This document shows, one piece after another, positions 23,441 to 32,145 of a DNA stretch of 34,465 nucleotides; position 1 is the first letter of the stretch, and the number at the start of each line of letters is the position of its first letter. The position numbers and the translations under genes are program-made. The notes under the pieces were generated by a model. It ran no database searches. It was given only the letters and a program-made list of their open reading frames with translations, and was not told the DNA's origin. The DNA is from an uncultured Gemmatimonadota bacterium (lineage in GTDB: Bacteria; Gemmatimonadota; Gemmatimonadetes; Gemmatimonadales; GWC2-71-9): contig CAMLHP010000006.1 in the NCBI GenBank assembly GCA_946479805.1, forward strand, positions 1 through 34,465, read 5' to 3'.

Positions 23441-24098
23441 AGCCAAGCCAGGTGGGAACCTGCCGGGTCATGCGCCCCGGCCCCTCGAGCTGAAGCTTGC
23501 GCGAGCGGCGGGCGCGGGCCAGCGACAGCTCATCGAGCAGCAGGAGCATCATGGTTTCGAGGTCGCTGTGCACCGAGACGACGACCTCGAATCCCGGATC
23601 CGTCAGGCATAGATCCACCGACGCCTCATCCAGGACCAGCCACCAGTAGCGTCTGGTGACATCTGCGTCTCGCAGGTGAAACAGTATCACCACCCGGCGA
23701 GTGGGCCGGACTCCGCGCTGCTCCACCCGCCGAAGCATTGCCCACATCATGAACGCCGGATCGAGATCCGCCCGGGTAATCGCACCCCGGGTCCAACGCT
23801 GGCCCCATGCAGCCAGCTGCGCGAACAGCGGCCGCAACTGCTCGCCAGCCTCGGTGAGCCGATAGCTGGAGTGCCGCGATCCGCCGGCCTGCAGTCGCTC
23901 CAGCACCCCCGCACGCTCCAGCTTGTCCAGGCGATCCGAGAGCAGTGACGGCGACATCAGGGGCACCCCCCGCCGGATCTCGTTGAACCGGCTGCTTCCG
24001 GCCAGCAGCTCCCGCAACACAAGGGGCGTCCAGCGTTCAGCGAGGACCTCCGATGCCTTCGCCACCGGACAGAACTGTCCATATCCCGCAGCTTGCAT
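23427..24098 (-). CDS. HxlR-family transcriptional regulator with C-terminal domain
   Basis: A 223-residue regulator. Residues 1-100 form the HxlR winged helix: CPVAKASEVLAERWTPLVLR, then FNEIRRGVPLMSPSLLSDRL and LERAGVLER. Cys10, near the N-terminus, is the conserved cysteine used for redox or electrophile sensing in many HxlR proteins. Residues 120-200 resemble the SCP2-like (sterol-carrier) domain found fused to some HxlR proteins. I choose ATG 24098 because the protein from there matches the family start; the longer frame would cover the operator region. A palindrome 33-50 bases upstream is its likely autoregulatory site, shared with the divergent TPR gene. Confidence 0.88.
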   Translation of the reverse strand: MQAAGYGQFCPVAKASEVLAERWTPLVLRELLAGSSRFNEIRRGVPLMSPSLLSDRLDKLERAGVLERLQAGGSRHSSYRLTEAGEQLRPLFAQLAAWGQRWTRGAITRADLDPAFMMWAMLRRVEQRGVRPTRRVVILFHLRDADVTRRYWWLVLDEASVDLCLTDPGFEVVVSVHSDLETMMLLLLDELSLARARRSRKLQLEGPGRMTRQVPTWLGFIAT

Positions 24099-24131
24099 GC
24101 TCCACCTTATATCTGGGTCTGGCGCCGCGCT

Positions 24132-24148
24132 AGTACAGATTTCGTACT
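24132..24148. promoter_or_regulatory. AGTAC-N7-GTACT operator candidate for the HxlR regulator
   Basis: A 17-base perfect inverted repeat (arms AGTAC/GTACT) lies between the divergent HxlR and TPR genes. GTAC-containing palindromes are typical targets of HxlR/DUF24 regulators, and a TATAAG lies between it and the HxlR start. Confidence 0.5.
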
Positions 24149-24205
24149 GGAAGGCCGGCGCTCCTTCCGCCATGCTTTGCCATGGATACCACCGAGGGGC
24201 ATGTC

Positions 24206-25789
24206 ATGCCAGCCGGATTTCGACAAGCTGCCGCAGTGCTGGCGCTCGCCGCCGCCCTTGCATCTGCTGCGGCCAGCGAGGCAGCTGGGCAGCGTCACAC
24301 TGGGCCGCCAGGCCAAATGGGTACGGTCGAGTACACGGTCAATTGCACCGGCTCGGCACCAGACAGCTTCGCGCTGGGCCTGATGTTGTTGCACCACATG
24401 ACGTACGAAGCCGCCGCCAGCGCCTTCCGGGCAGCAGCAGCGGCCGATTCGGGATGTGCGATGGCCTACTGGGGCGAGGCCATGACCTATGTCCACCCGC
24501 TGTGGAGCGATCCGCCGACCGATGCCGGCTTCGACCGGGGGCGATCGCTCGCGTTGCAGGCGGAGCGCCTGGCCTCCGGCAATGCGGTTGATTCTGCTTT
24601 CGCATTCGCCGTCGCCGCCTACTACCTCCCGGGACAGTCGGCGGATGAGAGCCCCAACCTCGCAGCATTTGAGCGAGCCTGGTCTCGAGTACATCAGCAG
24701 TTTCCTGACCAGACAGAGGCAGCGGCGTTCTACGCCCTGGCTCATCTCGCTACCGCCGACCCGGCCGACAAGACCTACAGACACCAGCGAACCGCCGGCG
24801 CCCTGATGGAATCGGTACTGGCGCGCCACCCAGACCACCCCGGAGCGCACCATTACTTGATTCATGCATACGACTACCCGACCCTCGCCGAGAGAGGACT
24901 CCAGGTCGCCCGGGACTACGGCAGCGTGGCGCCGGATGTGGCACATGCGCTTCACATGCCGACCCACACATTCACCCGGCTGGGCCAGTGGGAAGAGACG
25001 ATAGCCTGGAACCTTCGCTCCGCCGACGCGGCAAGGACCTCGGCGGGGGAGGCCGTATCTCTCCACTACCTCCACGCCCTCGATTATCTCGTGTATGCCT
25101 GGCTGCAGACCGGACAAGTTGCCCTGGCCGAGGCGGTACGGGACTCGTTGCGGCAGCTGGACCGGCCGATCCAGGTGGAGATCGCGTCGGCCTATACCCT
25201 GGCTGCGGTACCTGCCCGGATTGCGCTGGAGCTGAAGCGCTGGAACGATGCCGCGGCGCTGGTCCCGCGCGTGCCGGCCGCTTTCCCATGGGACAAGTTT
25301 CCGGCAGCGGAGGCATTGACGCACCAGGCCCGCGCACTCGGTGGCGCCCATATTGGCGACACGAGCCTGGTTCAGCAGGCAATCGAACGGTTGGGGGAAC
25401 TTCGGGAGTCGGCCTCGGGGGCGTCCGGCTATTGGGCCGACCAGATAGACATCCAGCTGCTGACGGCGAAGGCGGGCCTTGCCGCTGCCTCCGGCGACAC
25501 AGCATCCGCACTCGCGCTGTTGGGGCAGGCGGCCAGGGCCGAAGCTGCCACCGAGAAGCACCCGGTGACGCCTGGCGAACTGGTACCTGCGGCGGAACTG
25601 CTGGGGGAATTCCTGCTCGACGCAGGGCAGCCGGAACCGGCACTGGCCGAGTTCATGCGAGTGCTGCAGCGGAGCCCCAACCGGCTCAACAGCGTGAAGG
25701 GAGCGGCGCGCGCAGCAAGGATGTCAGGCCATACTGCCACTGCGGACCGCTACGAGTCCGAGGTCGCGCGACTATTGGGGGATGAGTAA
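24206..25789 (+). CDS. exported TPR protein with HHYLIHAYD and HMPTH motifs
   Basis: A 527-residue protein; I choose ATG 24206, preceded by GAGGGG, giving a signal peptide (1-29). The mature part consists of TPR-like helix pairs. Conserved histidine-rich segments HHMTYEAA (about 63), HHYLIHAYD (215-223) and HALHMPTHTF (246-256) belong to a widespread bacterial family with no assigned function; the clustered histidines suggest metal binding. It is divergent from the HxlR gene and shares the operator region with it, so it may be its target. The 3' end is convergent with the PP2C gene, 19 bases apart. Confidence 0.82.
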   Translation: MPAGFRQAAAVLALAAALASAAASEAAGQRHTGPPGQMGTVEYTVNCTGSAPDSFALGLMLLHHMTYEAAASAFRAAAAADSGCAMAYWGEAMTYVHPLWSDPPTDAGFDRGRSLALQAERLASGNAVDSAFAFAVAAYYLPGQSADESPNLAAFERAWSRVHQQFPDQTEAAAFYALAHLATADPADKTYRHQRTAGALMESVLARHPDHPGAHHYLIHAYDYPTLAERGLQVARDYGSVAPDVAHALHMPTHTFTRLGQWEETIAWNLRSADAARTSAGEAVSLHYLHALDYLVYAWLQTGQVALAEAVRDSLRQLDRPIQVEIASAYTLAAVPARIALELKRWNDAAALVPRVPAAFPWDKFPAAEALTHQARALGGAHIGDTSLVQQAIERLGELRESASGASGYWADQIDIQLLTAKAGLAAASGDTASALALLGQAARAEAATEKHPVTPGELVPAAELLGEFLLDAGQPEPALAEFMRVLQRSPNRLNSVKGAARAARMSGHTATADRYESEVARLLGDE

Positions 25790-25808
25790 CACGACGCGGT
25801 TTCGCAGA

Positions 25809-26693
25809 TCAGGTCTTCGGGAGCGGTGCCCGCGCTGCTATGACAGTGATGTTGTCGCTTCCGCCCCGTTCCAGGGCCATGCCCAGCAGTGTGCGGCAGA
25901 GCTGCTCCGATGATTGCATCGCCTCGATTTCCCGCGAAAGCTCATCGGCCTCCACATGCTTGGTCAGCCCATCGGTGCAGAGCAAAACCACGCATCCGCG
26001 CGGGATATCGATCCGGCTGACGACAGGCGTCGCCTCGCCGCCGCCCAGAGCGCTTGACAGCACATTGCTGAAGGGTGACTTCGCTGCGCGTTCTGCGGGG
26101 AGGATACCCTGGTCCACCAGCCCCTGAGCCACCGTCTGATCGCGGGTCATCTGCAGCAGCTCGCCGCCCCAGTAGCGGTAGCAACGGCTGTCCCCCACCT
26201 GCGTCACGTACATCCACGGGAACACCGCCACCGCGAGGGTAAGGGTAGTTGCCATTTTCGCGTCGGGCTGGGCAGCGGCCTCGGTCAGCACCGTGGCGTG
26301 GGCTTCCAGCGCGGCGGTCTTCATTGCGTCGTAGAACTCCTGGTCCGACGCCGAGCCTGCCGAGTGATATGACCGCAGCGAAGTCGTGACGTACTTCATG
26401 ACCGCGCTGAGCGCGAGGCGGCTGGCCTCGCCGCCTCCCGAGCCACTGCCTACGCCATCGGCCACAAGCATGTAGGTGGCCAGGCGGGACCCGCGGAGCG
26501 GGAGGTTGTCGACGTCAGGAAGGCTGGTGCCGTGCACCACCACCTGCGGGTGCACCGTACAGAGCATGAAATGATCCTGGTTCTCCTTGCGCTTGAGGCC
26601 AGGATGGGTCAGTCCATACAAGTCGAGCTCGGTATCGCCGGGACGGTGCCAGCGCAGGTCTATCGCGGTGGCCGCGGAGATGGAAGCCGCCAT
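25809..26693 (-). CDS. PP2C-type serine/threonine phosphatase
   Basis: A 294-residue cytoplasmic phosphatase of the PPM family. Metal-binding motifs are KRKENQDHF, VADGVGSGSGGGEAS, QVGDSRCYRYWGGEL, LLCTDGLTKHV and GGSDNITVIAAR, so the catalytic core is complete. The layout is that of bacterial PP2C proteins that counteract Ser/Thr kinases; no kinase gene is in the window. Thr and Ser at the end of VGDSR are normal. ATG 26693 is used; the ribosome site is weak. Its 5' side is 88 bases from a short remnant gene in the same direction. Confidence 0.93.
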   Translation of the reverse strand: MAASISAATAIDLRWHRPGDTELDLYGLTHPGLKRKENQDHFMLCTVHPQVVVHGTSLPDVDNLPLRGSRLATYMLVADGVGSGSGGGEASRLALSAVMKYVTTSLRSYHSAGSASDQEFYDAMKTAALEAHATVLTEAAAQPDAKMATTLTLAVAVFPWMYVTQVGDSRCYRYWGGELLQMTRDQTVAQGLVDQGILPAERAAKSPFSNVLSSALGGGEATPVVSRIDIPRGCVVLLCTDGLTKHVEADELSREIEAMQSSEQLCRTLLGMALERGGSDNITVIAARAPLPKT

Positions 26694-26781
26694 ACGGGGG
26701 CGCTCGCATTAGGGGAGGCTGCATGACCCTTTGAGATACTACCGGCCGGAAGCAATCCCCGCCAGCCGCGAGGGGCGGATG

Positions 26782-26928
26782 TCAGGGAAGGATCGCGGTG
26801 GTCCCGGACACCCTGAAGCGGCCATGGTCGTATGCCATGTCGCCCTTCACGACCACCTTAATGTCCTGCGCCAGCATCGCCTGGGGCAGGAACCCGAAAG
26901 CCAGCAGCCATGCGAGCCTTCCTTGCAT
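26782..26928 (-). pseudogene. short exported protein, likely remnant of a SnoaL/DUF4440-like gene
   Basis: A 48-residue frame with GAGG close before ATG 26928, seven bases after the YCII stop. Residues 1-20 form a good signal peptide (LAWLLAFGFLPQAMLAQ), directly followed by DIKVVVKGDMAYDHGRFRVSG, which resembles the last strand pair of SnoaL-like/DUF4440 proteins. The rest of that domain is missing, so an internal deletion is likely. It may also be a genuine small secreted peptide; translation signals are intact. Confidence 0.45.
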
Positions 26929-26935
26929 GATGACC

Positions 26936-27334
26936 TCAGGCGGTTGGGGTGACGGCGACACCCCTGCCCACTCGCCGCCGCTCGGCGTTGAGGTCCTGCA
27001 CCGGCCGCACCTCGATGCATCCGATGCTGGCCCAGGGAAGCTCCCCTGCGATCCGGACGGCATCATCCATGCTCGGGGCCTCGATCAGGTTGAACCCGCC
27101 CAGCACTTCCTTGGTCTCCGAGAACGGGCCGTCCACTGCATGAGAGCGTCCCTTGCGGGTACGCAGGGACTTCGCTTGGGAAGCTCGCATCAGCATGTGG
27201 GACTCGAGCACCTTTCCGTCGCGGGCAAGGTCGTCCACATGGTCGAAGCAGTCGCGCAGCATCCCGTCGAGCGATCCCTCGGGCAGCGCGTCGGCGAGCT
27301 CGCCGTCGATATAGATGAGAAGCATGAACTTCAT
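26936..27334 (-). CDS. YCII-related (YciI-like/DGPF) protein
   Basis: A 132-residue single-domain protein of the DGPF/YCII group. MKFMLLIYIDGE at the N-terminus, then LESHMLMRASQAKSLRTRKG, AVDGPFSETKEVLGGFNLIEA and IGCIEVRPVQDL match the family, including the DGPF motif. Biochemical roles are poorly known; such genes are often linked to ECF sigma factors, none of which is seen here. A short remnant gene follows after seven bases. Confidence 0.93.
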   Translation of the reverse strand: MKFMLLIYIDGELADALPEGSLDGMLRDCFDHVDDLARDGKVLESHMLMRASQAKSLRTRKGRSHAVDGPFSETKEVLGGFNLIEAPSMDDAVRIAGELPWASIGCIEVRPVQDLNAERRRVGRGVAVTPTA

Positions 27335-27427
27335 GGCGCCTGGATCCCCACACTTTCGAGTGCGATGTCGATTTCCCTCGGCTAATCTGGACCCGGCGCG
27401 GTCATCCGTCCACCTCCGGTGGCAGCG

Positions 27428-28567
27428 TCAGCGGCCCGTTCCCGGCGAGTCCACCGCTTCGCCCCTGAGAATCGCTGCAATGTCATTTATGCTGCCCCGC
27501 CCCATCCGGCCCAGGTTGCCGAGCACGATGATGGTCCTGTGGGTCCCGGGAATGCGGCGGATGTAGCAGGAGAATCCGGGGAGTCCGCCGCTGTGGTCGT
27601 ACGTGACTCCGTCGGGCCCGGAGCGGATAAACCAGCCGTAGCCATAATCGCCGATGCCCGGGGTGAATATCGAGTCGATCGCCGCGCGGGGCACCAGCCG
27701 CTCGGTATAGAGCGCCTGGTCCCACTTGTAGAGGTCACGAGCGGTGGTGATGAGCCCGGCGTCTGCCTGGGGCGGCTCCATCAGCTGGTAGACCGCGTTC
27801 CGGTACTCGTCGCGGGTGAGGCCATCGGCATACTCGGCCGGTCCGACGCCCTCGGCGAGCTGATATCCCTGGGCCCGGTTGGGAATGAGGTCTGCCGAGC
27901 GATCCTGGCTGCTGAGCGTCATGCCAAGAGGCTCGTGAATCCGGGTTCGGAGGAAATCCTGGTATGGCATCCCGCTGGCGCGCTCGATGATGAAGCCGAG
28001 GGCGATGTAGGCCGAATTGCTGTAGTGGAACTTGCTGCCGGGTTCGAAGTCGAGGGGCCGGGCCTTTGCGTCGCGCATTATCCGCTCGGCAGCGTGCTCC
28101 TGCGACATGTAATCGGAGTAGGCCTGGGTGCTGTAACCGCCGAACCACCCCTCGTAGTCGGAGATGCCCGACGTGTGTCGCAGCAGGTGATGAATGGTGA
28201 TCCCGTTCCAGGACGCAGGCAGCGAATCGAGATACTTCGAGATCGGGTCGCCGATTTTCAGCTTGCCGTCGGCTGCCAGCATCATCACGGCCATGGCGGT
28301 GAACTGCTTGGTGACCGACGCGACCCGGAATCGGGTTTCAGGGGTATTGCGCACCTCGAGTTCCATGTTGGCGAACCCGAACGCCGAGTCCACGAGGATG
28401 GTGCCCTGCTCGGCCACGAGCACGCTGGCATTCAGCCAGCCCTGGCTGGCGGCGGCGGTGAGGTAGTCGCGGAGCCGGCTGGCCCGCGGATCCTGGGCAG
28501 TCGCAGTACTCACCGCTGCCGAGGCCATTGGAAGAGCCAGAAGCAGCGCGCGGTAAAAAGGCTTCAT
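27428..28567 (-). CDS. exported serine hydrolase, beta-lactamase class C-like
   Basis: A 379-residue serine hydrolase (S12/class C fold) with signal peptide (1-24). Active-site motifs are SVTK (Ser84, Lys87), YSN (182-184) and HSGG (325-328), all intact. The length and the LRHTSGISDY and WDQALY segments are typical of the broad serine hydrolase family that includes esterases and D-aminopeptidases; antibiotic hydrolysis cannot be inferred. GAGGAG nine bases before ATG and a 13-base gap from the symporter stop show cotranscription, suggesting that the hydrolase releases something the symporter imports (inference). A CCACC-TCC-GGTGG hairpin at 27411-27423 lies just past the stop. Confidence 0.92.
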   Translation of the reverse strand: MKPFYRALLLALPMASAAVSTATAQDPRASRLRDYLTAAASQGWLNASVLVAEQGTILVDSAFGFANMELEVRNTPETRFRVASVTKQFTAMAVMMLAADGKLKIGDPISKYLDSLPASWNGITIHHLLRHTSGISDYEGWFGGYSTQAYSDYMSQEHAAERIMRDAKARPLDFEPGSKFHYSNSAYIALGFIIERASGMPYQDFLRTRIHEPLGMTLSSQDRSADLIPNRAQGYQLAEGVGPAEYADGLTRDEYRNAVYQLMEPPQADAGLITTARDLYKWDQALYTERLVPRAAIDSIFTPGIGDYGYGWFIRSGPDGVTYDHSGGLPGFSCYIRRIPGTHRTIIVLGNLGRMGRGSINDIAAILRGEAVDSPGTGR

Positions 28568-28580
28568 TTGCAGGAACTCC

Positions 28581-30182
28581 TCAAGAGAAGACTATCCACA
28601 GTCCCAGCACGGCAAGCACCACTGCCGCGCTGAGCAACATGTCCCACCTCGCTCCGGTCCCGTGGCTCGCAGTGGCCGTGGTGCTGTACGTCAGCCCTGT
28701 CAGCCGCTCCCGGTCAGGGGCGGGAGCAGTGAAGCTGACAACAATCAGGATGGCCGCGCAGGTCACGAAGAGCAGGACCGCGAAGTGCAGGAAGTTGAGA
28801 TCAGCGAAGGCGAACGGCAGCCCATCCAGCCGCCCCTTGTTGAGCTCCGCCACCAGACGAACCAGCCCCAGCACGAATCCCGTCACCAGCGCCGCCATGG
28901 CCCCACGTGCGTTGAGCCGGGGAAAGAAGAGCCCGAGGAGGAAGACGGCAGCAATGGGCGGGGCGATATATGCCTGTACGCTCTGCAGGTACTGGTAGAG
29001 CTGTCCGGACACCAGCTTCATGAGCGGTATCCAGAGCAGACCGAACGCCACCAGAGTTCCAGTCGAAATCATGCCGACTACCACAAGCCGTCGCTCTGAC
29101 GCATCCGGACGAAGCTTGCGGTAGACGTCCCACGTGATCAGCGTGGAAGTGGAGTTGAACACCGACGACAGCGAGCTCATCAGGGCCGCGAGGAGCCCCG
29201 CCACCACCAAGCCACGGAGTCCCGCGGGCAGCAGTGCGGATACCAGGGCCGGAAGCGCCTGATCGGGACGGTCAAGAATGAGCCGGCCTTCCCGCGCCAG
29301 GATTGCGGCGATCACCCCTGGGATTACGAAGAGAAACAGAGGCAGCAGCTTGAGGAACGCCGCTAATATCGTTCCCTGGCGCGCTTCCCGGAGATTGCGT
29401 GCGGCCAGCGTGCGCTGGACAATGAACTGGTCGGTGCACCAGTACCAGATACCCAGGATCGGCGCGCCGAAGAGGATGCCGGTCCAGGGGAAGGCAGGGT
29501 CGCTTGCGGGCTTCCAGAGATCCATGAACCCGGGGCCGGCCGCCGAGACCATCGAGGACCATCCGCCCACGGCGCCAACGCCGAGCAGCAAAACGGCGAG
29601 CGAGCCAGCGAGCAGCACGAACATCTGCAGCATGTCGGTGATCATCACGGCCCGAAGGCCGCCCACCATCGTATAGATGCCGGTTGCAACGACCACGATC
29701 AGCGCCCCGGTCCAGAAGTCGATCCCCATGAGCGCCTCGAAGACGATGGCGCCTGCGGCTATTGTCACCGAGATCTTGGTGAGCACGTAGCCTATGATCG
29801 AGACCACGGCCAGGTACCAGCGCGCCGCCGGAGAATATCGCCGCTCGAGGAACTCGGGCATGGTGTAGACGCCGCTCCGGAGGTAGAACGGCACGAACAC
29901 CCAGCCCAGCAGCAGGAGGATGAGCGACGCGAGGATCTCGAACTGGGCCACAGCCACTCCGCTCGCAGCACCAGTTCCAGCCAGCCCCACAAGGTGCTCC
30001 GAGCCGATATTGGAGGCGAAGAGCGAGGCGCCGATCACGAACCACCCCGTGTCCCGGCCAGCCAGGAAGTAGCCGGCCGAGCTGGCCCCTCGTCCCCGCC
30101 GCGCCCGCAGCGTGGCGTAGAGAGCCCCGCCGAAGGTGAGCGCGAAGTACGCCGCGATCACCAGCCAGTCCAGCCCGGTCAT
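28581..30182 (-). CDS. sodium:solute symporter (SSS family, SGLT-like)
   Basis: A 533-residue transporter with about 13-14 membrane helices. Family landmarks are GRDTGWFVIGASLFASNIGS (sodium and substrate site of helix 1-2), GVYTMPEFLERRY, WYWCTDQFIVQRTLAARN (as in bacterial galactose SGLT) and SSLSSVFNSTSTL, the Na2-site region. These point to a sugar-type substrate rather than proline or acetate, though this is only suggestive. It uses the sodium gradient for uptake. ATG 30182 is divergent from the pyruvyltransferase gene; the serine hydrolase follows 13 bases downstream. No terminator is seen between them. Confidence 0.93.
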   Translation of the reverse strand: MTGLDWLVIAAYFALTFGGALYATLRARRGRGASSAGYFLAGRDTGWFVIGASLFASNIGSEHLVGLAGTGAASGVAVAQFEILASLILLLLGWVFVPFYLRSGVYTMPEFLERRYSPAARWYLAVVSIIGYVLTKISVTIAAGAIVFEALMGIDFWTGALIVVVATGIYTMVGGLRAVMITDMLQMFVLLAGSLAVLLLGVGAVGGWSSMVSAAGPGFMDLWKPASDPAFPWTGILFGAPILGIWYWCTDQFIVQRTLAARNLREARQGTILAAFLKLLPLFLFVIPGVIAAILAREGRLILDRPDQALPALVSALLPAGLRGLVVAGLLAALMSSLSSVFNSTSTLITWDVYRKLRPDASERRLVVVGMISTGTLVAFGLLWIPLMKLVSGQLYQYLQSVQAYIAPPIAAVFLLGLFFPRLNARGAMAALVTGFVLGLVRLVAELNKGRLDGLPFAFADLNFLHFAVLLFVTCAAILIVVSFTAPAPDRERLTGLTYSTTATASHGTGARWDMLLSAAVVLAVLGLWIVFS

Positions 30183-30243
30183 CGGGACTGGCAGCCGTCA
30201 GCCTGCAGTATCACGCGACCTCCGGTATCGTGGTGGCCCCGGG

Positions 30244-30249
30244 TATAAT
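30244..30249 (+). promoter_or_regulatory. TATAAT -10 of the pyruvyltransferase operon
   Basis: A perfect TATAAT 56 bases before the TTG start at 30305. Its presence rules out the more distal GTG at 30230 as the start. The -35 region is poor. Confidence 0.5.
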
Positions 30250-30304
30250 AGTGCGCATTGCCGCTGCCGACCCCCTCAAGCGCAGGACCCGGGAAGGAAC
30301 CGCC

Positions 30305-31306
30305 TTGGAATCGCACACCACGCTCATCGCCCGGCTGAACGACAGGATCCACGAGTGCCTCAAGGAGGTGGTCTCGCCCGAGGAACCGGTGGCCTTCCTG
30401 GATTTCCCCGACTACACCAACTGCGGTGACTCGGCCATATGGCTGGGCCAGATGCGCTGGCTGCGGGATCGCTGCGGAAAGCGACCAGCCTACGTCGCGC
30501 GCCTGCACGAGTTCTCCCCCGAGGCATTGGATGGTGCGATGCCGGAAGGACCGGTATTCATCACCGGAGGCGGGAACTTCGGCGACCTGTGGGGCGCGCA
30601 CCAGGATTTCCGAGAGCAGGTGATGGAGCTGCTGCCTGGCCGCCGGATAATCCAGTTCCCCCAGTCGATCCACTACCGCTCGCCTGAGCGCGCCGAGCAA
30701 ACGGCAAGAGCGATTGGAAAACATGGAAACTTCGTGCTCCTGGTGCGCGACGAGGCTTCGAAGGAGTACTCTGAGAAGCATTTCGACTGCGAGGTGCGGC
30801 TTTGCCCCGACATGGCGTTCGGCATGGGCCCGCTGGAGCCCGGTGACGCGGAGTTTCCTGTACTCGCGATGCTGAGGAACGACAAGGAAAGCGCCCTCGG
30901 TGGTGGAGGCCGTACGGTGCCGCCGGACGTTCCCGTCGAGGACTGGATCGGAGAGCCCAAGCTACCGGTGAGGCTGTCGAAAGCTCTTGGTGCGGCTTCG
31001 GCGCTGATCGGGGGCAGGCGGTCGGAGCTGCGGCTTTCCAGCCTCGACGCCGCGGCGCACAAGCGGGTACGGCGCGGCACGCGCCAGCTGTCACGAGCGA
31101 GGGCGATTGTGACCGACCGGCTTCACGTGCACATAGTGTCGCTGCTGCTGGGGCGTCCCCACGCGGTACTGGACAACAGCTACGGCAAGGTCCAGGGGTT
31201 CATGAACGCCTTCTCGGGCGGCAGTGACCTCTCGTACCTGGCTGCCTCGCTGGACGACGGGATCGCGTGGGCCCGCGAGCGGGCCGCGCGGGACGCTGGC
31301 GAATGA
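30305..31306 (+). CDS. polysaccharide pyruvyl transferase family protein
   Basis: A 333-residue protein starting at TTG 30305, preceded by GGAAGGA; the open frame extends further but overlaps a TATAAT promoter. FPDYTNCGDSAIWLG, ITGGGNFGDLWG and IIQFPQSIHY are hallmarks of the family that adds pyruvate ketals to exopolysaccharide sugars; VTDRLHVHIVSLLLGRPHAVLDN near the C-terminus completes the pattern. The stop overlaps the start of a glycosyltransferase gene (ATGA), so both probably decorate or build one surface glycan. No other polysaccharide genes are in the window. Confidence 0.9.
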   Translation: MESHTTLIARLNDRIHECLKEVVSPEEPVAFLDFPDYTNCGDSAIWLGQMRWLRDRCGKRPAYVARLHEFSPEALDGAMPEGPVFITGGGNFGDLWGAHQDFREQVMELLPGRRIIQFPQSIHYRSPERAEQTARAIGKHGNFVLLVRDEASKEYSEKHFDCEVRLCPDMAFGMGPLEPGDAEFPVLAMLRNDKESALGGGGRTVPPDVPVEDWIGEPKLPVRLSKALGAASALIGGRRSELRLSSLDAAAHKRVRRGTRQLSRARAIVTDRLHVHIVSLLLGRPHAVLDNSYGKVQGFMNAFSGGSDLSYLAASLDDGIAWARERAARDAGE

Positions 31307-32124
31307 CGCCGGCGCTGACGTTCATTGTCCCGGTCCGCCATCAGGACAACGCCCGCGACTGGGGTGCTCTGAAGGCAAACCTCTCCCAGACCATCAGCTC
31401 TGTATCCAACCAGACCAGCCCCGAGTGGCGGGGCATCGTCGTCGCCAACGAGGGGGCGGATCTTCCCTCGCTGCCCGACAAGTGGGACGTGGTGTGGGTC
31501 GACTTTCCGCCGAATGCGATGCACGACAGGGGAGACCTGTCCATCGACCAGTTCTACGATGCGTTCAGGATAGACAAGGGGCGCAGGGTGCTGGCGGGGA
31601 TGCTGAGGGCGCGCGGGAGCAGGTTCTTCATGATTGTCGATGACGACGACTTCGTGAGCGCGCGGCTGGCGCAGCATGCAGCAGCTCATCCCGATGCGAA
31701 TGGCTGGACTATCGACCGGGGCTACATCTGGGATGACGGCGGGCGGCTGCTGCTGGAGCACGACGAGTTCAACCACCTCTGCGGCACATCGCTGATTGTC
31801 CGGGCAGATCTGTATGGCCTCCCGGGGCGGTTCGAAGACGCCGAACTGGAATGGATCAAGACGATGCTCGGCAGCCACATCAGGATTGCGGGAATTCTGG
31901 CCGAGCGCGGCGCGCCGCTGGAGCCGCTGCCGTTCAGGGGTGCGGTGTACCGGGTAGCGCACCGTGGGTCGCACAGCCAGGCGCGGAGCCTGCTGTACAC
32001 CTACTTCCTGAGCCCGGAAGCGATCCGGGAGCCGGGGAAGGTGCTTCGCAACCTGGGGAAGCTGCGGCGGGTGGATGAGCAGATGAAGGGAGAATTCTTC
32101 GGCGGGGCGGCCCGCTCGAGCTGA
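31303..32124 (+). CDS. glycosyltransferase-like protein (GT-A fold)
   Basis: A 273-residue protein. LTFIVPVRHQDNARDWGALK at the N-terminus and FFMIVDDDDFVSARLA (about 107-122) give the nucleotide-sugar binding start and the DxD-like metal site of GT-A enzymes. The rest (EFNHLCGTSLIVRADLYG and a helical tail) resembles putative rhamnosyl or galactosyl transferases without assigned linkage. It is coupled to the pyruvyltransferase by a four-base overlap. Its 3' end is 21 bases from the convergent cupredoxin gene. Confidence 0.82.
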   Translation: MTPALTFIVPVRHQDNARDWGALKANLSQTISSVSNQTSPEWRGIVVANEGADLPSLPDKWDVVWVDFPPNAMHDRGDLSIDQFYDAFRIDKGRRVLAGMLRARGSRFFMIVDDDDFVSARLAQHAAAHPDANGWTIDRGYIWDDGGRLLLEHDEFNHLCGTSLIVRADLYGLPGRFEDAELEWIKTMLGSHIRIAGILAERGAPLEPLPFRGAVYRVAHRGSHSQARSLLYTYFLSPEAIREPGKVLRNLGKLRRVDEQMKGEFFGGAARSS

Positions 32125-32145
32125 AGCAGGCTGCCCGCCTTGGCG

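Noticed and set aside
27411..27423. CCACC-TCC-GGTGG as a strong terminator
   Set aside because: The stem is only five pairs with no T-run; mentioned with the hydrolase but not listed as a feature.
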